Made by a program: the position numbers and the translations under genes. This document shows positions 1 to 11,116 of a stretch of 64,000 bases of DNA, in pieces (the stretch's first letter is position 1; the number at the start of each line of letters is the position of its first letter). The notes beneath the pieces are model-generated. The model ran no database searches. It was not told the origin of the DNA and saw only the letters and a program-made list of their open reading frames with translations. This stretch comes from Lenzites betulinus (Eukaryota > Basidiomycota > Agaricomycetes > Polyporales > Polyporaceae): positions 1 to 64,000 of the forward strand of contig JABYQU010000008.1 in NCBI GenBank assembly GCA_022264855.1, read 5' to 3'.

Positions 1-121
1 TCCACCTGGATACCAGTCGGTCGTGGAAGTACACACAAAAAATCGTAAGAAGACATGCAGCCATTGCGCGTGCACTTCGTGTAACATTGGCATACGTGAC
101 CATAAACGATTGCATACATGT

Positions 122-794
122 CTACATAGTCTCCCGAGAAGGTGGACTGCCTCTGCCCACGGAGCCGTCACCGGAGGCATTTCCATTCACAATTACCCCG
201 TTCTCCGAGTTGGGGAACATGAGGCGTAGTACGTCGGTGTTGCGCCGAGCACGATAATTGAGCTGTCTCAACTCTGAGTCCAGAATCACTTCCCCCTGCC
301 ATTCGAAGAGGATGATCGCAATGCTGATATGAAACTGTACACGGCGTGTTAGTACACATCACAGTCTCCATATGTGAACCGGGGTTAAGACGTACCGGAG
401 TTCCAGACGCAGTAGTATGACTCGAGAAGATAAAGATGGGTCGTGCGAAGGGGTCGCTGGGGACGAAGAGTTCGGTGTCCTGAGCGCGGGGGACGTCAAC
501 AGAGAAGCTGCTGGGGTGTGCCAGGGGCATAGGAGCGGTTTGAAATCCGGACTCGATCTGCTGCCACGAAAACTCGGCCCGTACACCAGACTCTTCGTGG
601 AGCCGAAGTCGAGTGTTGATAAGCAAGTGACGCTGTATCCAAAGTTGAATGCCAATCATCAAAGCCGTGATATATGGGCGGAGATGACTTACATGAACTA
701 TACTTGTGGGATCATGAGTACGCTGAACGTAAATGGGCAGCTCGAGAATGATCCTCCCCTGCGGGTCAGAAGGCGGCGGAGGCGGCGGCGGCAT
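122..794 (-). CDS. hypothetical protein, three exons
   Basis: Not recognised. Read right to left, three exons (794-693, 632-396, 334-122) join in phase through introns of 60 and 61 nt with GTAAGT/CAG and GTACGT/CAG borders. They give about 183 residues. The N-terminus is a run of prolines. The middle holds ELFVPSDPFARPIFIFSS and the C-terminus ends SRETM. There is no signal peptide or membrane segment. A CAG acceptor-like site lies just upstream of the chosen ATG, so a further 5' exon is possible. The style (short beta-rich protein, several small introns) resembles the other background genes here, but no family could be named. Confidence 0.45.
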
Positions 795-1172
795 CGAGAT
801 ATTCCTGAGGTACGAGGAATGGGACTGTACGAACTGAGCGTACATGCTAGCTTATATGTTTGCGTGAAGTCTGACGACGCAGGTGAATTGAGCGACGTAA
901 CGTGCTTACCCGAACTGAACTGATTCGGGTAGAACCCCCGATTGGGATGACATATGTACGGGGACGTACGCGCACGTACGCGTAATTGCCGGTAACCGCA
1001 GGGTATAGCTCGTGGCCGAGGACTATAGCGCAGTATGCGGTTAGCAACGGCTATAACGCGTAGCGTACGTTGGTGGGAAATCAAAGCGGCAATGCATGGA
1101 CAGCTCATTGGGCGCGAAAGGATGTACTACGGAACCCTGCCAGAATACAGCCATCACATGAGGTAATACCTA
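795..1172. other. no gene seen
   Basis: Between two minus-strand genes. It holds only overlapping short frames without a coherent splice pattern. It may contain the 5' exon of the gene ending at 122 and the 3' untranslated region of the gene ending at 1173. Confidence 0.4.
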
Positions 1173-1687
1173 TCACTGACCACCTGCTCCACGGCTAGTG
1201 GACGCGGGTGACACCGCTTCATCCGTGTTGTTAACCAACGGCGCCCCGTTTGTGACATCAGCGAGAACACCTTCGCGCGAACTGGCGGCGGGCGCAGTTC
1301 CGTCTGTACCAATGGCATCCTTAGCGATTAAATCAAGCGCACTGATCGAATAAAAATTAGTCAAGAAACGACACGCTTGTGTTCCACTCACTTGCTCACG
1401 ATACTCTCAGCAAGAGCCCGATCGCCCTTACGAAAGTTGACGAAAGTGCTCTCGACGGCACCGCGCCGGAGGATGACCATGTCGCCCTCCCACTCGAGAG
1501 GGATACCGTGTCGTCTGGATAGACGACGAGCCCTATTCAGGACTGTGGTGGTAGCAATATAGGCGACGAAAGTTGAGTCGGAATTGGATAGCCTGAAACC
1601 TTGTCGTAATACGTGCTGCGAGCCGTGTAACACGCCGTCCAACAGAGGCTGGTGAAATCCTTGATCGATGTTGAAGTGCTGAATCGG
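1173..1687 (-). pseudogene. 3' part of a host gene cut by KDZ copy 1
   Basis: C-terminal part of an unrecognised minus-strand gene. The last exon is 1341-1173. A 50-nt intron (1391-1342, GTGAGT...CAG) precedes it, and the upstream exon runs from 1392 to the element border. If the KDZ element and one copy of GAATCGG are removed, the frame runs without a stop from 15883-15980 straight into this exon (…RIRIRLIPI then QHFNIDQGF…). That shows the element sits inside coding sequence. The tail is rich in Ser, Ala and Thr. The product is unknown; the gene is presumably inactive unless the element excises. Confidence 0.55.
1681..1687. repeat. target-site duplication of KDZ copy 1 (left)
   Basis: GAATCGG. 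The identical 7 bases follow the right end of the element at 15876-15882. Confidence 0.85.
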
Positions 1688-2241
1688 CAGCTGCTGTTGT
1701 AGTTATGATGTATCAGGTACCGTTAAATGGCCTGCGGCCTATTGCATCAGGTACCGTACATGTTCCTGATGTATCACGTTCTCTTGCAGCTACTGGCGGG
1801 CCCCCAATGGGCTCCTTCGGCTCCTCGGCAGCCTTCCTAATATGGTAGGCCCCCTCGCGCGACACTGTGAGCGCCCAGAATACTGTACGCCCGTCTCGCG
1901 TAACGTCCTGAACTACCGGAAAGGGATGTATTCCATTTGTAAGCAGGTACATACAGCGCTTACCGTCTCTCCAGGCACACACACACGCACGCGCGCCTCC
2001 ATTTCCGCCCTGTCGGCTCGCGCGCGCGTACCCGCCCTAATCCATATGCGCGCCCCGCCCGCGCGCGCCCCTCCCCGCCGCCCCGCCCGCGCGCGCCCCT
2101 CCCCGCCGCCCCGTACGCGCGCGCCCCTCCCCGCAGCCCCCGCGTGCCCGTCCGCCCCGCCCCGTGCACCCGCGCGTCCCTCCGCCCCGCTCCGTGCGCC
2201 CGCGCGTCCCTCGCCCCGCTCCGTGTGCGTGCGCGTCCCTC
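1688..2241 (+). repeat. left terminal inverted repeat, copy 1
   Basis: This arm matches the inverted right arm apart from the outermost 25 or so bases, then diverges at 2242. It contains a direct repeat of the motif ATTGCATCA/TGATGTATCA followed by GGTACCGT, which may be transposase binding sites. The inner half is very rich in CG dinucleotides. A reading frame of 89 codons crosses the arm in all four ends but has no other sign of being a gene. Confidence 0.8.
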
Positions 2242-2577
2242 GCCCCGTCCGCGCGCGCACCCCGCACTCGGCCCCGTCCACGCGCGCACCCCGCGCCCCG
2301 CCCCGTCCACGCGCGCACCCCGCGCCCCGCCTCGTCTGCGTGTGCACCCCGCGCCGCCTCGTCCGCGCGTGCACCCTGCGCCCCACCTCTTCCGCGCGCG
2401 TTCCTCCCCCCGCCTCGTTCACGCGTGCGCGCACCCTTCCCTGTCTTCCCTGCGCCCGTACACCGCGCATCCCTCCTCGTCAACGCGCACCCGCGTCCCT
2501 CCGCATACCTCCGCGTCCCTCCTCGTCTGCCCGCACATGCGTCGGTCCTCGTCCACGCGCACGAGCGCACCCTCATC
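2242..2577. repeat. CpG-dense subterminal repeats
   Basis: Degenerate tandem units built from CGTCC, GCGCGCAC and CCCCGC words with almost no A/T. Long frames occur on both strands here only because stop codons are rare in such sequence; none is called as a gene. Confidence 0.7.
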
Positions 2578-5500
2578 CTAGCGATTACATCGTTCCTGGA
2601 GGTCCTCTCCGTCTAGCTCATACATCGATTCAAAGTCCCTATTGTCCATTCCTGCAGTGCTCTCTGCAGCCACTCCTGTTTGCCATACCTCCCCCTCTCT
2701 GCCGTTAGCTTGAGCGGCCATGCCAGAGCATACCGCAACAAATGTGGCGTGCATGGCATGACACATCGCCGCCTGTCGTGTAGCATAAGCGACAAGCCCT
2801 TCGCGCAGAGCAGAATCGTCTGCGTCGCGTGCAACACCACGCGTCAGCCACACCCTCTGCTGATACCGCAGGGTCGCCAGAACACGTCGCATCTCCTCCG
2901 GAAGCAGGCGGACTTCCTCCTCCCAACGCATCTTACGTGCGCGTGACTTCAGCCATTCGACTCGCAGCGAGTCGATCACCGCCGCAGGGCTATTGGAGTC
3001 CGCCGCCTGCCAGATCCAAGAGATCGTGCGGTGGCCCTCAGCCACCGCGCCCTTCTCCCCGCGCTTCCTCTTGCGCAACGCCACCTCATCGGGGTCGTCA
3101 TCTACGATGGCCCGGATGTCTTTGTCCTCAAGCTGACGGAACTCCTCCTCCCAGACTCCCGCCCCTGACAGTGTGAGTTTGGCGCGACGTGCTCGACGGT
3201 ACTTCTCAGCAGCACGAGTTTTTTTGACGTCCTGAGTGGAAAGGTCTGTGCGAATGCGGGTATTGGCCCCTTGGTGTCGTACATTGACCTTCTTGTACCG
3301 GAAAAGGTGGTCGATAATGTGGAGCTGGTTCCGAATGTCTTGAAGGGCGTCACGACACTGTGCCTCCCGCATACGCTCCTCCATCTCGCAGAGGCGTGGA
3401 GGACAGACGATACCGCGCTGGACCGGAGCGATTTCGGATGGGAGAACAAGGCACACGCCCTCGACGTGTTCGACGTCGCTCTGGCAGGCGGGGTTGTTGG
3501 CGATAAGAGCCATTGCTTGAGGCATATACACGCCTTGCAACTCGCGGTATTTCACCAGCTTGCGGCGGAGGGCGTTGCGGCGCTCGTGTATCCCAAGTTG
3601 CTTGCTGGGGGTTGCCGCCTTCGCATCACTGCTGAGCAAGATCCTGGTCGAGTTATTAGCACGCAAATATAGCTATATATGAGTCCACGTACTTGGTTTC
3701 CTCCAGTTCGATGCCCATCTTCATGAAGCCAAGCATGCTGACGTCATGAAGAGCAATGTAGCCGCGCACGGCGCTGGCCTTCTGCTCCTCCTCGGTGAGC
3801 CGTTGAACGGTTTCTGACTCAGTGAGACCTAAAGGGAGGGCTTAGACACATGTCGCTGATGCAGCTTGTAAGACCAACAACGCACCGGATGATGTGACAA
3901 TGTATGGGTCCTCCACGCCCGGCGCTGAGGGGTCTCCCTCCCAGAGTTCTATCTGCATCCTCCAGGTCCTGATGTTGTCGTCTGCCAGAGACGCGGTGAG
4001 GCTAGCGTAATGGTCGGCATGCTTGGCATATGATGCAAGGGCGTCCCTCAGTCGGTCGCGCAAGGTCCATGCTGTGAATCAGATGCGGGTTAATGTCGGC
4101 ATGATGATCCATAGCAGGGGTGCTAGTACTCACGAAGCTCGACCAGCTTTCTCCAGTTTCCATAGCCAAGGTGGTCCTCGAGCACACCCTGGCGCTGGCC
4201 CGGTCCCATCATCTTAGTACTACTGGTGATGGGCTGTATATCCCACCAGCGCCGTTCGATTCCCTCCCCATCGTTGCGCGCACAGCCCACTCGGTAGTTC
4301 AAGGAGTACGGGGAGTGGCCTTCTTGAATGTGGCTCTGGAAGTGGAGCTTGGGGATTGCGTACATGATTGAGCCCTCCGGGATGTTGATCTGGACTCCGG
4401 GGGGAAAGCTCGCGATCCGCTCCAGTAGGTTTTTCGACCACTGGCATGCGATGTCGTACGTGACCAGCTTATTGACCACAAGATATTCGCGCATTGCAGA
4501 TACGAAGATATAGTCCATGTTAACATAGCTAGATACACATTAGTCAATCTCCTCCCAGATGAAACAGGGCTGATACTCACCGTTCACCCTTCTGAAGGTC
4601 GCCTATGCCTAACGCCAGCCAGAACTCATGGCGTGCGCACACGACGGCGCCGACTCCCGTCGCCGCATAGCCCCTAGCGAACTTGTTGTTCGCGTGGTCG
4701 ATAGCAGCAAAACCGGTGCAGGATGAAATCTACAAATGATTATGTTGCCAAATTAGCGTCGTCCAGCACATTCATCCGACCCGTACATACCTCATCCTGG
4801 TCCCGATACCCTTTGAGCACTTCATGATAGCCGGTGTCCTCCACGAAGTAGCCCCACCCATTGCCCAGGAATGGATCCCTATCTGTTGACGAGACGTCTC
4901 GACGCTTGAGGCGAAAGCATGCATCGACGGCAACCGTCAGCCAATACATGTACCTACCGCACCACAAGCGGTTAGTACGAGCAGCGCGTATATCACTGGA
5001 AGCCAGGCACTCACTTCAAGTCGTCCGAGATGTCTTTCCAGTTCTCAGGCAGGTTGATCCCCGGATGAGGGCAAGCAGGGCAGCGCACGGCGAGCTCGCC
5101 TGGCCCGGTGCCGTTGATCCCCTCCGTGTCGTGTGCTCGGCCTGCTCTCTTGAGCATCTTGAGGTGGCGCCACTGCGCGACTACCCGCATGAACTCCTTG
5201 TAGCGGTTGACGACCTTCTTCGTCCCAGTGTTGTCGGTCAGCCGTTCGAGAGTGGTGTAGTAATCGTACATCGAGATCTTGCCCTGGAGACTTTGTATGT
5301 GGTAGTGTTCTAGAAGCGAGATGGTGAACGCGGTGTTGGGCTCGCAGTCTGTCGCCGGATAGAGGTTGAAGCGCAAGAGCTGCTGCACGCTATCGCCTGC
5401 CTCGCTGGCCTTGTCGCACCCACAGAACGAGAGCGCGACTACGTGTCGGCCGTTGACGTCGATAACCGAGAAGTCGTCGCGCGCGGGGATGGGGTTGGCG

Positions 5501-6316
5501 CACGACAAGCCGCTATGTCGATGGCCTAGTTGGATGACGAGGCCTAAGTCCTTCAGCGTGGTCTGCTCGAACGACACCCCCGTCCACCTCTGCGTAGAAG
5601 TCAGAACCGACCAGAGGCCCGTGACACAGACTGGCGTACCTGCACCCTGTGGAAGGGTTGGTTGACGTGGTCGTTTGCTGTACAAGCGATACAGCGAAGG
5701 GGTCCAGGCGCGCAGCTCTTGCAGCGAATAAGAGCCGCGTTAGAGCAGCCGTGCGTCAGGGGGTTGATGCATGTCGGGCACCGATCGGCGATGAAGTGGC
5801 TGCGGCCTTCAGTGCGGAGGATCTCATCGAGGAAGAGGTCCCGCTTAGGTACCCATGTTGTCATCGGGTGGTCCTGCAGAGCGTGAGTACGAGCGCATAT
5901 CATGCCAGCCGCTCATGTAAACATACCGAGTTTTGATACCGCGGTGCTCGGCGACTGTCGTTGTCGTCACTCAACCCACCTGCGGCGTTGATATTGCCAC
6001 CGTCCGTCTGGAGCAAAAACGCCTCCCAGTCGATCTCCGGCATGAACGCGTTCGCGGGGTCCAGTGGTAGGCTTGCGGAACCCTCCTGAGGGGTGCTCGT
6101 GCCGGATGATATCCCATGTTCCAACTGAACGGAGAGGCGATGGACCCTGCGCTGGTCTTGGGAGAGGCTGTCGACCGTGAGGACCGAAGGGCCAGGCGGT
6201 GGTGCCGAGTTTTGAGCCTCAGACGCAGAGATATCAAAGTCGGCGGCCAATGATGTATCGAGTACCGGCTTGCGAGAACGCCTCGCTCTTGAGGTTCGAG
6301 ACGACGACGCCTTCAT
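2578..6316 (-). CDS. KDZ transposase with CxC2 cysteine cluster, copy 1
   Basis: DNA-cutting transposase of the Kyakuja-Dileera-Zisupton (KDZ) superfamily. Nine exons join in phase to 1,097 residues; they mirror 30396-34134 of copy 2. Residues 1-130 are basic and Ser-rich. Residues 131-208 form the CxC2-like cluster (CPTC, then CKSC and CIAC) typical of fungal KDZ proteins. The RNase-H-fold core follows, with candidate acidic residues in AVDACFRLKRR (about 410), TYDIACQW (about 528) and DGEGIERRW (about 595). The C-terminal 350 residues are charged and helical. No break was seen, so the protein may be active. It is transcribed divergently from the TET/JBP gene. Family and core are confident; exact catalytic residues are inferred. 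Confidence 0.9.
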
Positions 6317-6507
6317 GTTCAAGTAGGGGGTGTGGTTGTAGGTGTTCAGGCAGACGCGCTTGGTCAAAACAGGGCGACGCGCGGGCGCGTAACGGTCCCG
6401 TGGCTGTGACAACAGGAGTTAGCCACTACAAAATCTGCCGGCGAACGCGTCTCCGCCTCTCAATCACGTTCAATTACGCCCATCGGCATCGGCGTCGCGG
6501 CATAACC
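6317..6507. promoter_or_regulatory. divergent promoter, transposase / TET gene
   Basis: The 191 bp between the two start codons must hold both promoters. No clear TATA box was seen. The equivalent in copy 2 is 30205-30395. Confidence 0.5.
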
Positions 6508-8549
6508 ATGGCTACGCCAACTGGTGAGTACCTACGAAGTGTTGTGGCGCATGTACGTCGCGTGCCGAGCGAGGATCCGACTTTGGAACCCGGAGTGCAC
6601 GCGACGTACTGCGCCCAACTCTCCAGTCTCAGCACGTCTTGATGTGCTTATGCGACGTACACTCCACACAGAAAGCCACGGGCTATCGGGCTTGGGATTT
6701 CGAAAGGTCGGTACTCACATATGTTATTTTACATGCTATTGTGACATAAAGTCGTTTGGTTACAACTCAGACGCGCTCGGGGATGGCGTTTTCGCCCTGG
6801 GAGGATGTCGGCCCCCCAATCAGGGCGCCCTCAAGCTTCGATCTCCAGAGCAGCATTGAGGATGCTCTGATCCGGCAGGAGGAAGCCGACGCGAGCAACC
6901 TCGACGGGGGCGGGCCGCCCGCGCTCACTCTCGAGGATCACCAACCGCCCAGACAAGGCGTCGGCGCGTCGGCCGCTTCAAACATGGACGCGTCAGATAT
7001 GTTCGCACGGTCAGGCGTAAGTGAGCACTCACCGGGACCAATGCCCATCGCGCCGGCTCCGCCGCATCCCCGCGATCCCACTCAAGCGCACGCAAACGCG
7101 GCAAAGGTCGCGCACGCAGTTGACGACCGAGCGGGTGGCGCACACATCTCAAAAGAGAAGTACCATAGCGCACAGCGATCAAAGAAACGCCGCCGCAACG
7201 CCCGCGCCGTCAATGTCGCTCTTGGGGACCCCGGCATCTCAAAGCGACCGGTGAAAGCTATCGCTGCGAAGCGTCGCAGCGCCGCCGCGACCCTCGCGTC
7301 CTCGATCGCGCTCGACGCCGATGTGGCACGGGCTATCTCAGCTGATAACGAGCATACCAGCACTGCAGATGCCGTGCCGATCGATACGGAGTTCGCTCTC
7401 GACATGGACGGTATTCGTGTTGCCCAGACGGCCTTTGTGGGCAAGCGCGAGCGTGAGAGCAAAGCGCAAGAGGCTGAAAACCGAAGGCCTGTCACCAAGG
7501 AGGAGCTCATTGATCGGAACTTTGAGTACATACCGTGGGACGGGAGGTGCGAGGGTCCCATGCTGCACGCGCGTGTACGCGTGCACTGCTGTAACGCAAC
7601 TTACAGACAATGTCGGCCCATCCTCGACAAGACCAGCCGTGTGTTTGCTGTGCTGGCAGGGAGGCCGAGAGATCCCAATTGGGACGACGTTAACCGAGAG
7701 CTACAAGCTGCCTTCGATACTACGCGGGAGGCGTACGCTCTGGAGCCAAAGCAGATGGATCATCGCAGGGGCGCATTCCCCGCGGTAACTGCCGGAATCT
7801 CATACGGCGGGGGTCAGAAGGTACGGCGTCAATCTGCGCTCTTGGCGCTTTGTTGAGGAGCCGCCCACCTGCAGTGTCCCCGGAACTTGTCTCAAAAGAC
7901 GGACTCGAACCAGGCGGTAGTGGACTCCCTGCTGGGCCAAACAGCTGTGCGCCGAGTTGCGAACTTTGGGAATAGTGAGTGACGGTCGGTGGTCCTCCAA
8001 CAATGATCACCGAACGCGTATAACGCAGGCGCCATGCAACTTTTCGCCCCGCGGTTGTATGAGTATTACGACAATACGCTCGACGCCCTGCGCAACGCAT
8101 ATCCGGAGTTGCAGCCCAACTTTGCCAACAACGTTTTTGGAGCGGCTACATTCAACCTCGGGCCCCGGACTGTCTCCTACGTCCACGCCGACATCCAGAA
8201 CCTTCCGCATGGCTGGTGTGCGATCACAGCAGTCGGCGATTACGATCCCGTCGCCGGCGGGCATATCATTCTTTGGGAACTTCAGATGGTCATCGAATTC
8301 CCCCCCGGATCGACAATTCTCATCCCATCCGCCATAATCCGGCACTCGAATACGGTCATAGCACCTGACGAACGCCGCTACTCGTTCACCCAATACACCG
8401 CCGGGGGCCTGTTCCGCTGGGTGGAATGTGGGTTTAAGCCGGTGAAGGCACTCACTCCCGCAGAAGCCAAATCATATCGAAATGGGCGCTCGAGATGGGA
8501 GCGTGGGGTAGGCCTGTTGAGCCTGTGGTCGGAATTCGCAGAGCAGTAG
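6508..8549 (+). CDS. TET/JBP-family DNA dioxygenase, copy 1
   Basis: Fe(II)/2-oxoglutarate dioxygenase of the TET/JBP family, expected to oxidise 5-methylcytosine in DNA. Later exons are clear: through 7546, 7607-7820, 7875-7974 and 8029-8549. The catalytic exon has the iron ligands His and Asp in YVHADIQN (8184-8192), the second His in IRHSN (8343-8345), and the 2-oxoglutarate Arg in RRYSFTQY (8376-8378). YIPWDG and GRPRDPNW upstream fit the fungal family. The basic Ala-rich N-terminal half is poorly conserved. Exon 1 is taken as 6508-6523 (MATPT). In this copy a run of six C near 6811 puts that start out of frame, whereas copy 2 has five C and is in frame; a start at 6783 would avoid the problem. 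The link between KDZ elements and TET genes is known in mushrooms. Confidence 0.88.
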
Positions 8550-8859
8550 ATTATCTTGATGCAGACAGTCAAATACATATGAATTTCTTGATATGATTCA
8601 CGCGCATAAGTCTCGCTATGCTGCCTAACGGGGGACACGCCGAGTTCCGACGTGAAGGCATGCGTCTCTGGACAGCGCTAACGAAGCGTCTTAAGACGCT
8701 CAAGACGCCAGCCAGCTTGAAGTCTCTATCAATTGAAGGCGCCCTTAACGTTTGGCGCACTGAGCCTCACCACCCGCGTTACTCTTGCACACGCAAACTT
8801 CTCTACTGCCGTCAACGCTCTCTATTGCCCGCTAAGCCTATACTTCGCTTTGCTTCCTC
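8550..8859. promoter_or_regulatory. intergenic with 16-bp perfect palindrome
   Basis: Lies between the TET gene and the next plus-strand gene. It contains the perfect palindrome AGCGTCTTAAGACGCT at 8685-8700, followed by CAAGACGC. The core GTCTTAAGAC recurs in the foldback elements near 37055 and 54102. No coding sequence is convincing here. Confidence 0.4.
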
Positions 8860-9539
8860 ATGGCGGGCGTTGTGGATGTCGCCATAGAAGCCCGCGACGG
8901 CGCGAACAGCAAGTCGCTAAGACGGGCTCGGAATCAGAGGTACCAAGAAAGGCTGAGGTATGTCTTCTCATACAGACTTTCACATTTGACTGCGGCTGAC
9001 GACTCGCATCATTGTACCCAGGATGCGCGCGGCTTCATCGACCCCGGCATACGCTCAAAGCTTTTCCGGCGGGAGCCCACTGGCCGCACTAGAACTACCT
9101 TCTCCGTGAGTTCAAGGCTATAGCCGTTCAGACTTCCAGATTCTTAGTGAAGTGGTTCAGTGCCCAGATTATACTCCCTGTCACGCCGGACGCGGTGCAG
9201 CGACAGGAGTTGACCCGACTGAATTTATCCCTGGCTTCATGGGGTTGTCCCAACGACCCTCGCGCGTTCATGCAGGCGTTTGACGCCGCTCTACAAGATG
9301 AATCGCGGGATGTTCAAGCTCTCAAGGAGTGGGGTGCGTGCACAGAAAAGTGGGTGCTTGCAGGTGATTTGCTACTGGACAGTATTCAAGCATTCATCAC
9401 AAGCGGCAGCATGGCTTCCCTGGGCCGTGAGGAGCTAGGACGAGTATGGGGGGAAATTTCTACTGTTGTTTTCAAGGTCCAGTATGTAATGGCTGCAGTG
9501 GAAGTCAGGCTGGATGGCCTGCCCACCTCCCTCATGTAG
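8860..9539 (+). CDS. small unknown KDZ-element protein, copy 1
   Basis: Not recognised. Exons 8860-8957, 9022-9105 and 9140-9539 join in phase to 193 residues. The second intron would be only 34 nt, so that junction is uncertain. The N-terminus is Arg-rich (NSKSLRRARNQRYQERLR). The C-terminal 130 residues are predicted helical, with Trp residues and a hydrophobic stretch (WVLAGDLLLDSIQAFI) too short and mixed to call a membrane helix. The frame is unchanged in copy 2 (27174-27853). Retention beside transposase and TET suggests an element function, which cannot be named. Confidence 0.5.
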
Positions 9540-9644
9540 CTTATGTTACACACGTCAATGCACCGCCGATATATTCAAACATTGAGACATGCATGCATTT
9601 ATCACACAGGCGCTAACGGAGCATACGGTACTTGAAGACATATG

Positions 9645-10847
9645 TCAGTTCCCATCGATAACAATGACCGGCTTCCCAACTCGCCCCGCCATGTACTCCT
9701 GGACGAAATACCACGCCGCAGTGCTTCGAGAGTCAAACACGACGAGCTTCATGCCCGGGTTGGTGCCGAGCATGATCATGGCGGTGTTCCTGTAAAGCGC
9801 GATCAGATTCAGGGGGCTGCCATCAAGATTGTCTGCTTACCGATCTAGATACAGGCCTGGATAGTCGCCGCGTACGACCACAAATACCTGCTTGGGGGCC
9901 GGCACTTTCACCCCGTCCGGCTTGAATGCCGTCTTGCTCGCGTGTGAGAAGGCTGCTACCCCGCGCGAGGGAGCATCGCCCTCGGACGGTGCGCCGAGAG
10001 CCTTTCCATGTGTTCCCGTGCGACGAGCGGTGTCGCGAGCGTTGAGTTTGACTGGCGACGGTTCATACCGCTGAGATAAGCCACGCAGTATGTTAGAGGA
10101 AATGTTATGAGGGATCAACTCACCGGGGGGTTGCTCGAGCACAGGGGGGCTCCTCGACGTGTGCGGCGAGTGGATTGACATTGCTGCAAGAGACGGCGTG
10201 GGGATGTTGGGCGTCCGGACGGTCCAGGGGCTGAGTGTGCCTGGCGTGAGTGATCCTGAAAGGAAGGGGGCACTGGAAAGCGAGGGCGAAGGCGGGCAGT
10301 GAGGATCTGCATCGCCGTCGTATTCCTCATCAGTGGGCGGAGATTCAGCTTCACCCTGAGGCAGGGATATTTGAATGCGATCGGGGGGGCTTTGATACTT
10401 GTAGCTGCTCGGATCGCGCACGGGTGACTGGTCGCGCGATGGCGTGTACGCAGGCATTACCGGGTCGTGTGCTCCGGGGGCGGCCATGGGAGGGCGCGGG
10501 GCCGGTGGATGCCACTTCCCCTTCCAAAGAGTCGGGCCTTCCTCCCAGCCCACCCGAGCATCCTCGAGTGTTGTATACTTCTTGTAGGTGGCCCCCTTGT
10601 ATCCACTGGTCATGGCGCTCACCAAACCCCTATCCAGGTTAACCTGTTCATTGTTGAGACGACGTAATACGGCAACTTACCAATTCATAAAGATCCCAAC
10701 TGCACGGCCTGACCACACGACGTAGTACCGGACCTTTCGTTCTGTCTTGCCAATCGGTACGATGTGTCCATGTTCGTCGAGTCTCGGGGTAGGCCCGATG
10801 CACGCTGCAATCGCGTCCCACTCGGCAGCGGTCGGTTTACGAGACAT
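9645..10847 (-). CDS. protein with viroplasmin / RNase-H1-N-like domains, copy 1
   Basis: About 366 residues in three exons (mirror of 25866-27068 in copy 2). Residues about 33-80 (YYVVWSGRAVGIFMNW, then GYKGATYKKYTTLEDARVGW) match the hybrid-binding domain found at the N-terminus of RNase H1 and in caulimovirus viroplasmin, which contacts RNA-DNA hybrids or double-stranded RNA. A long Pro/Ser-rich linker follows. The C-terminal 65 residues (VFVVVRGDYPGLYLDR, then VVFDSRSTAAWYFVQEY) look like a second, diverged copy of the same fold. No RNase H catalytic domain is present. A role in handling nucleic acid during transposition is an inference. It is divergent from the next gene and convergent with the previous one. 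Confidence 0.65.
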
Positions 10848-11116
10848 AAAGCCAGAGGAGAGAGTAGAGTGTTGTCGGGCAGGTGGCAGGCTGAGCGCTG
10901 AACGTGAACGCTGCGGCTAAGCGCCAAACAATTCGGCGCTTGACAGGCTGAGCGCTGAGCGCTGAGCGCCGAACAATTCGGCGCTTGGCGGTCAGTGTGC
11001 ACGTGATGCGAGGCGTCACATCAGTGCACAACGTTACTTCGCACGTTTCATCGGTCCTTGCGTTTTTGCGCGTCGCCTGGCACCTCGCTCCCCTCTCTGC
11101 CCCAAATCACTTCGTC
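10848..11116. promoter_or_regulatory. divergent promoter with repeated GC palindromes
   Basis: 269 bp between two divergent start codons. It contains two copies of AGCGCCRAACAATTCGGCGC (10919-10938 and 10966-10985), each an imperfect palindrome. Between and beside them are tandem AGCGCTG words. A GTGCACGTGATGCG stretch with an E-box (CACGTG) follows. Arrangement suggests binding sites for a dimeric regulator, possibly element-encoded. Confidence 0.45.

Noticed and set aside
1713..1982. 89-codon frame present at all four KDZ ends
   Set aside because: It spans the terminal repeat and its outer half is the inverted-repeat sequence itself. It has no start context, intron or domain, and repeat identity alone explains its recurrence.
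1913..2708. Long open frames on both strands in the CG-rich ends (also 14571-15721, 21109-22141, 34004-34870)
   Set aside because: CpG repeats rarely contain stops. Predicted proteins are Arg/Ala/Gly or Pro/Arg polymers, and frames exist on both strands.
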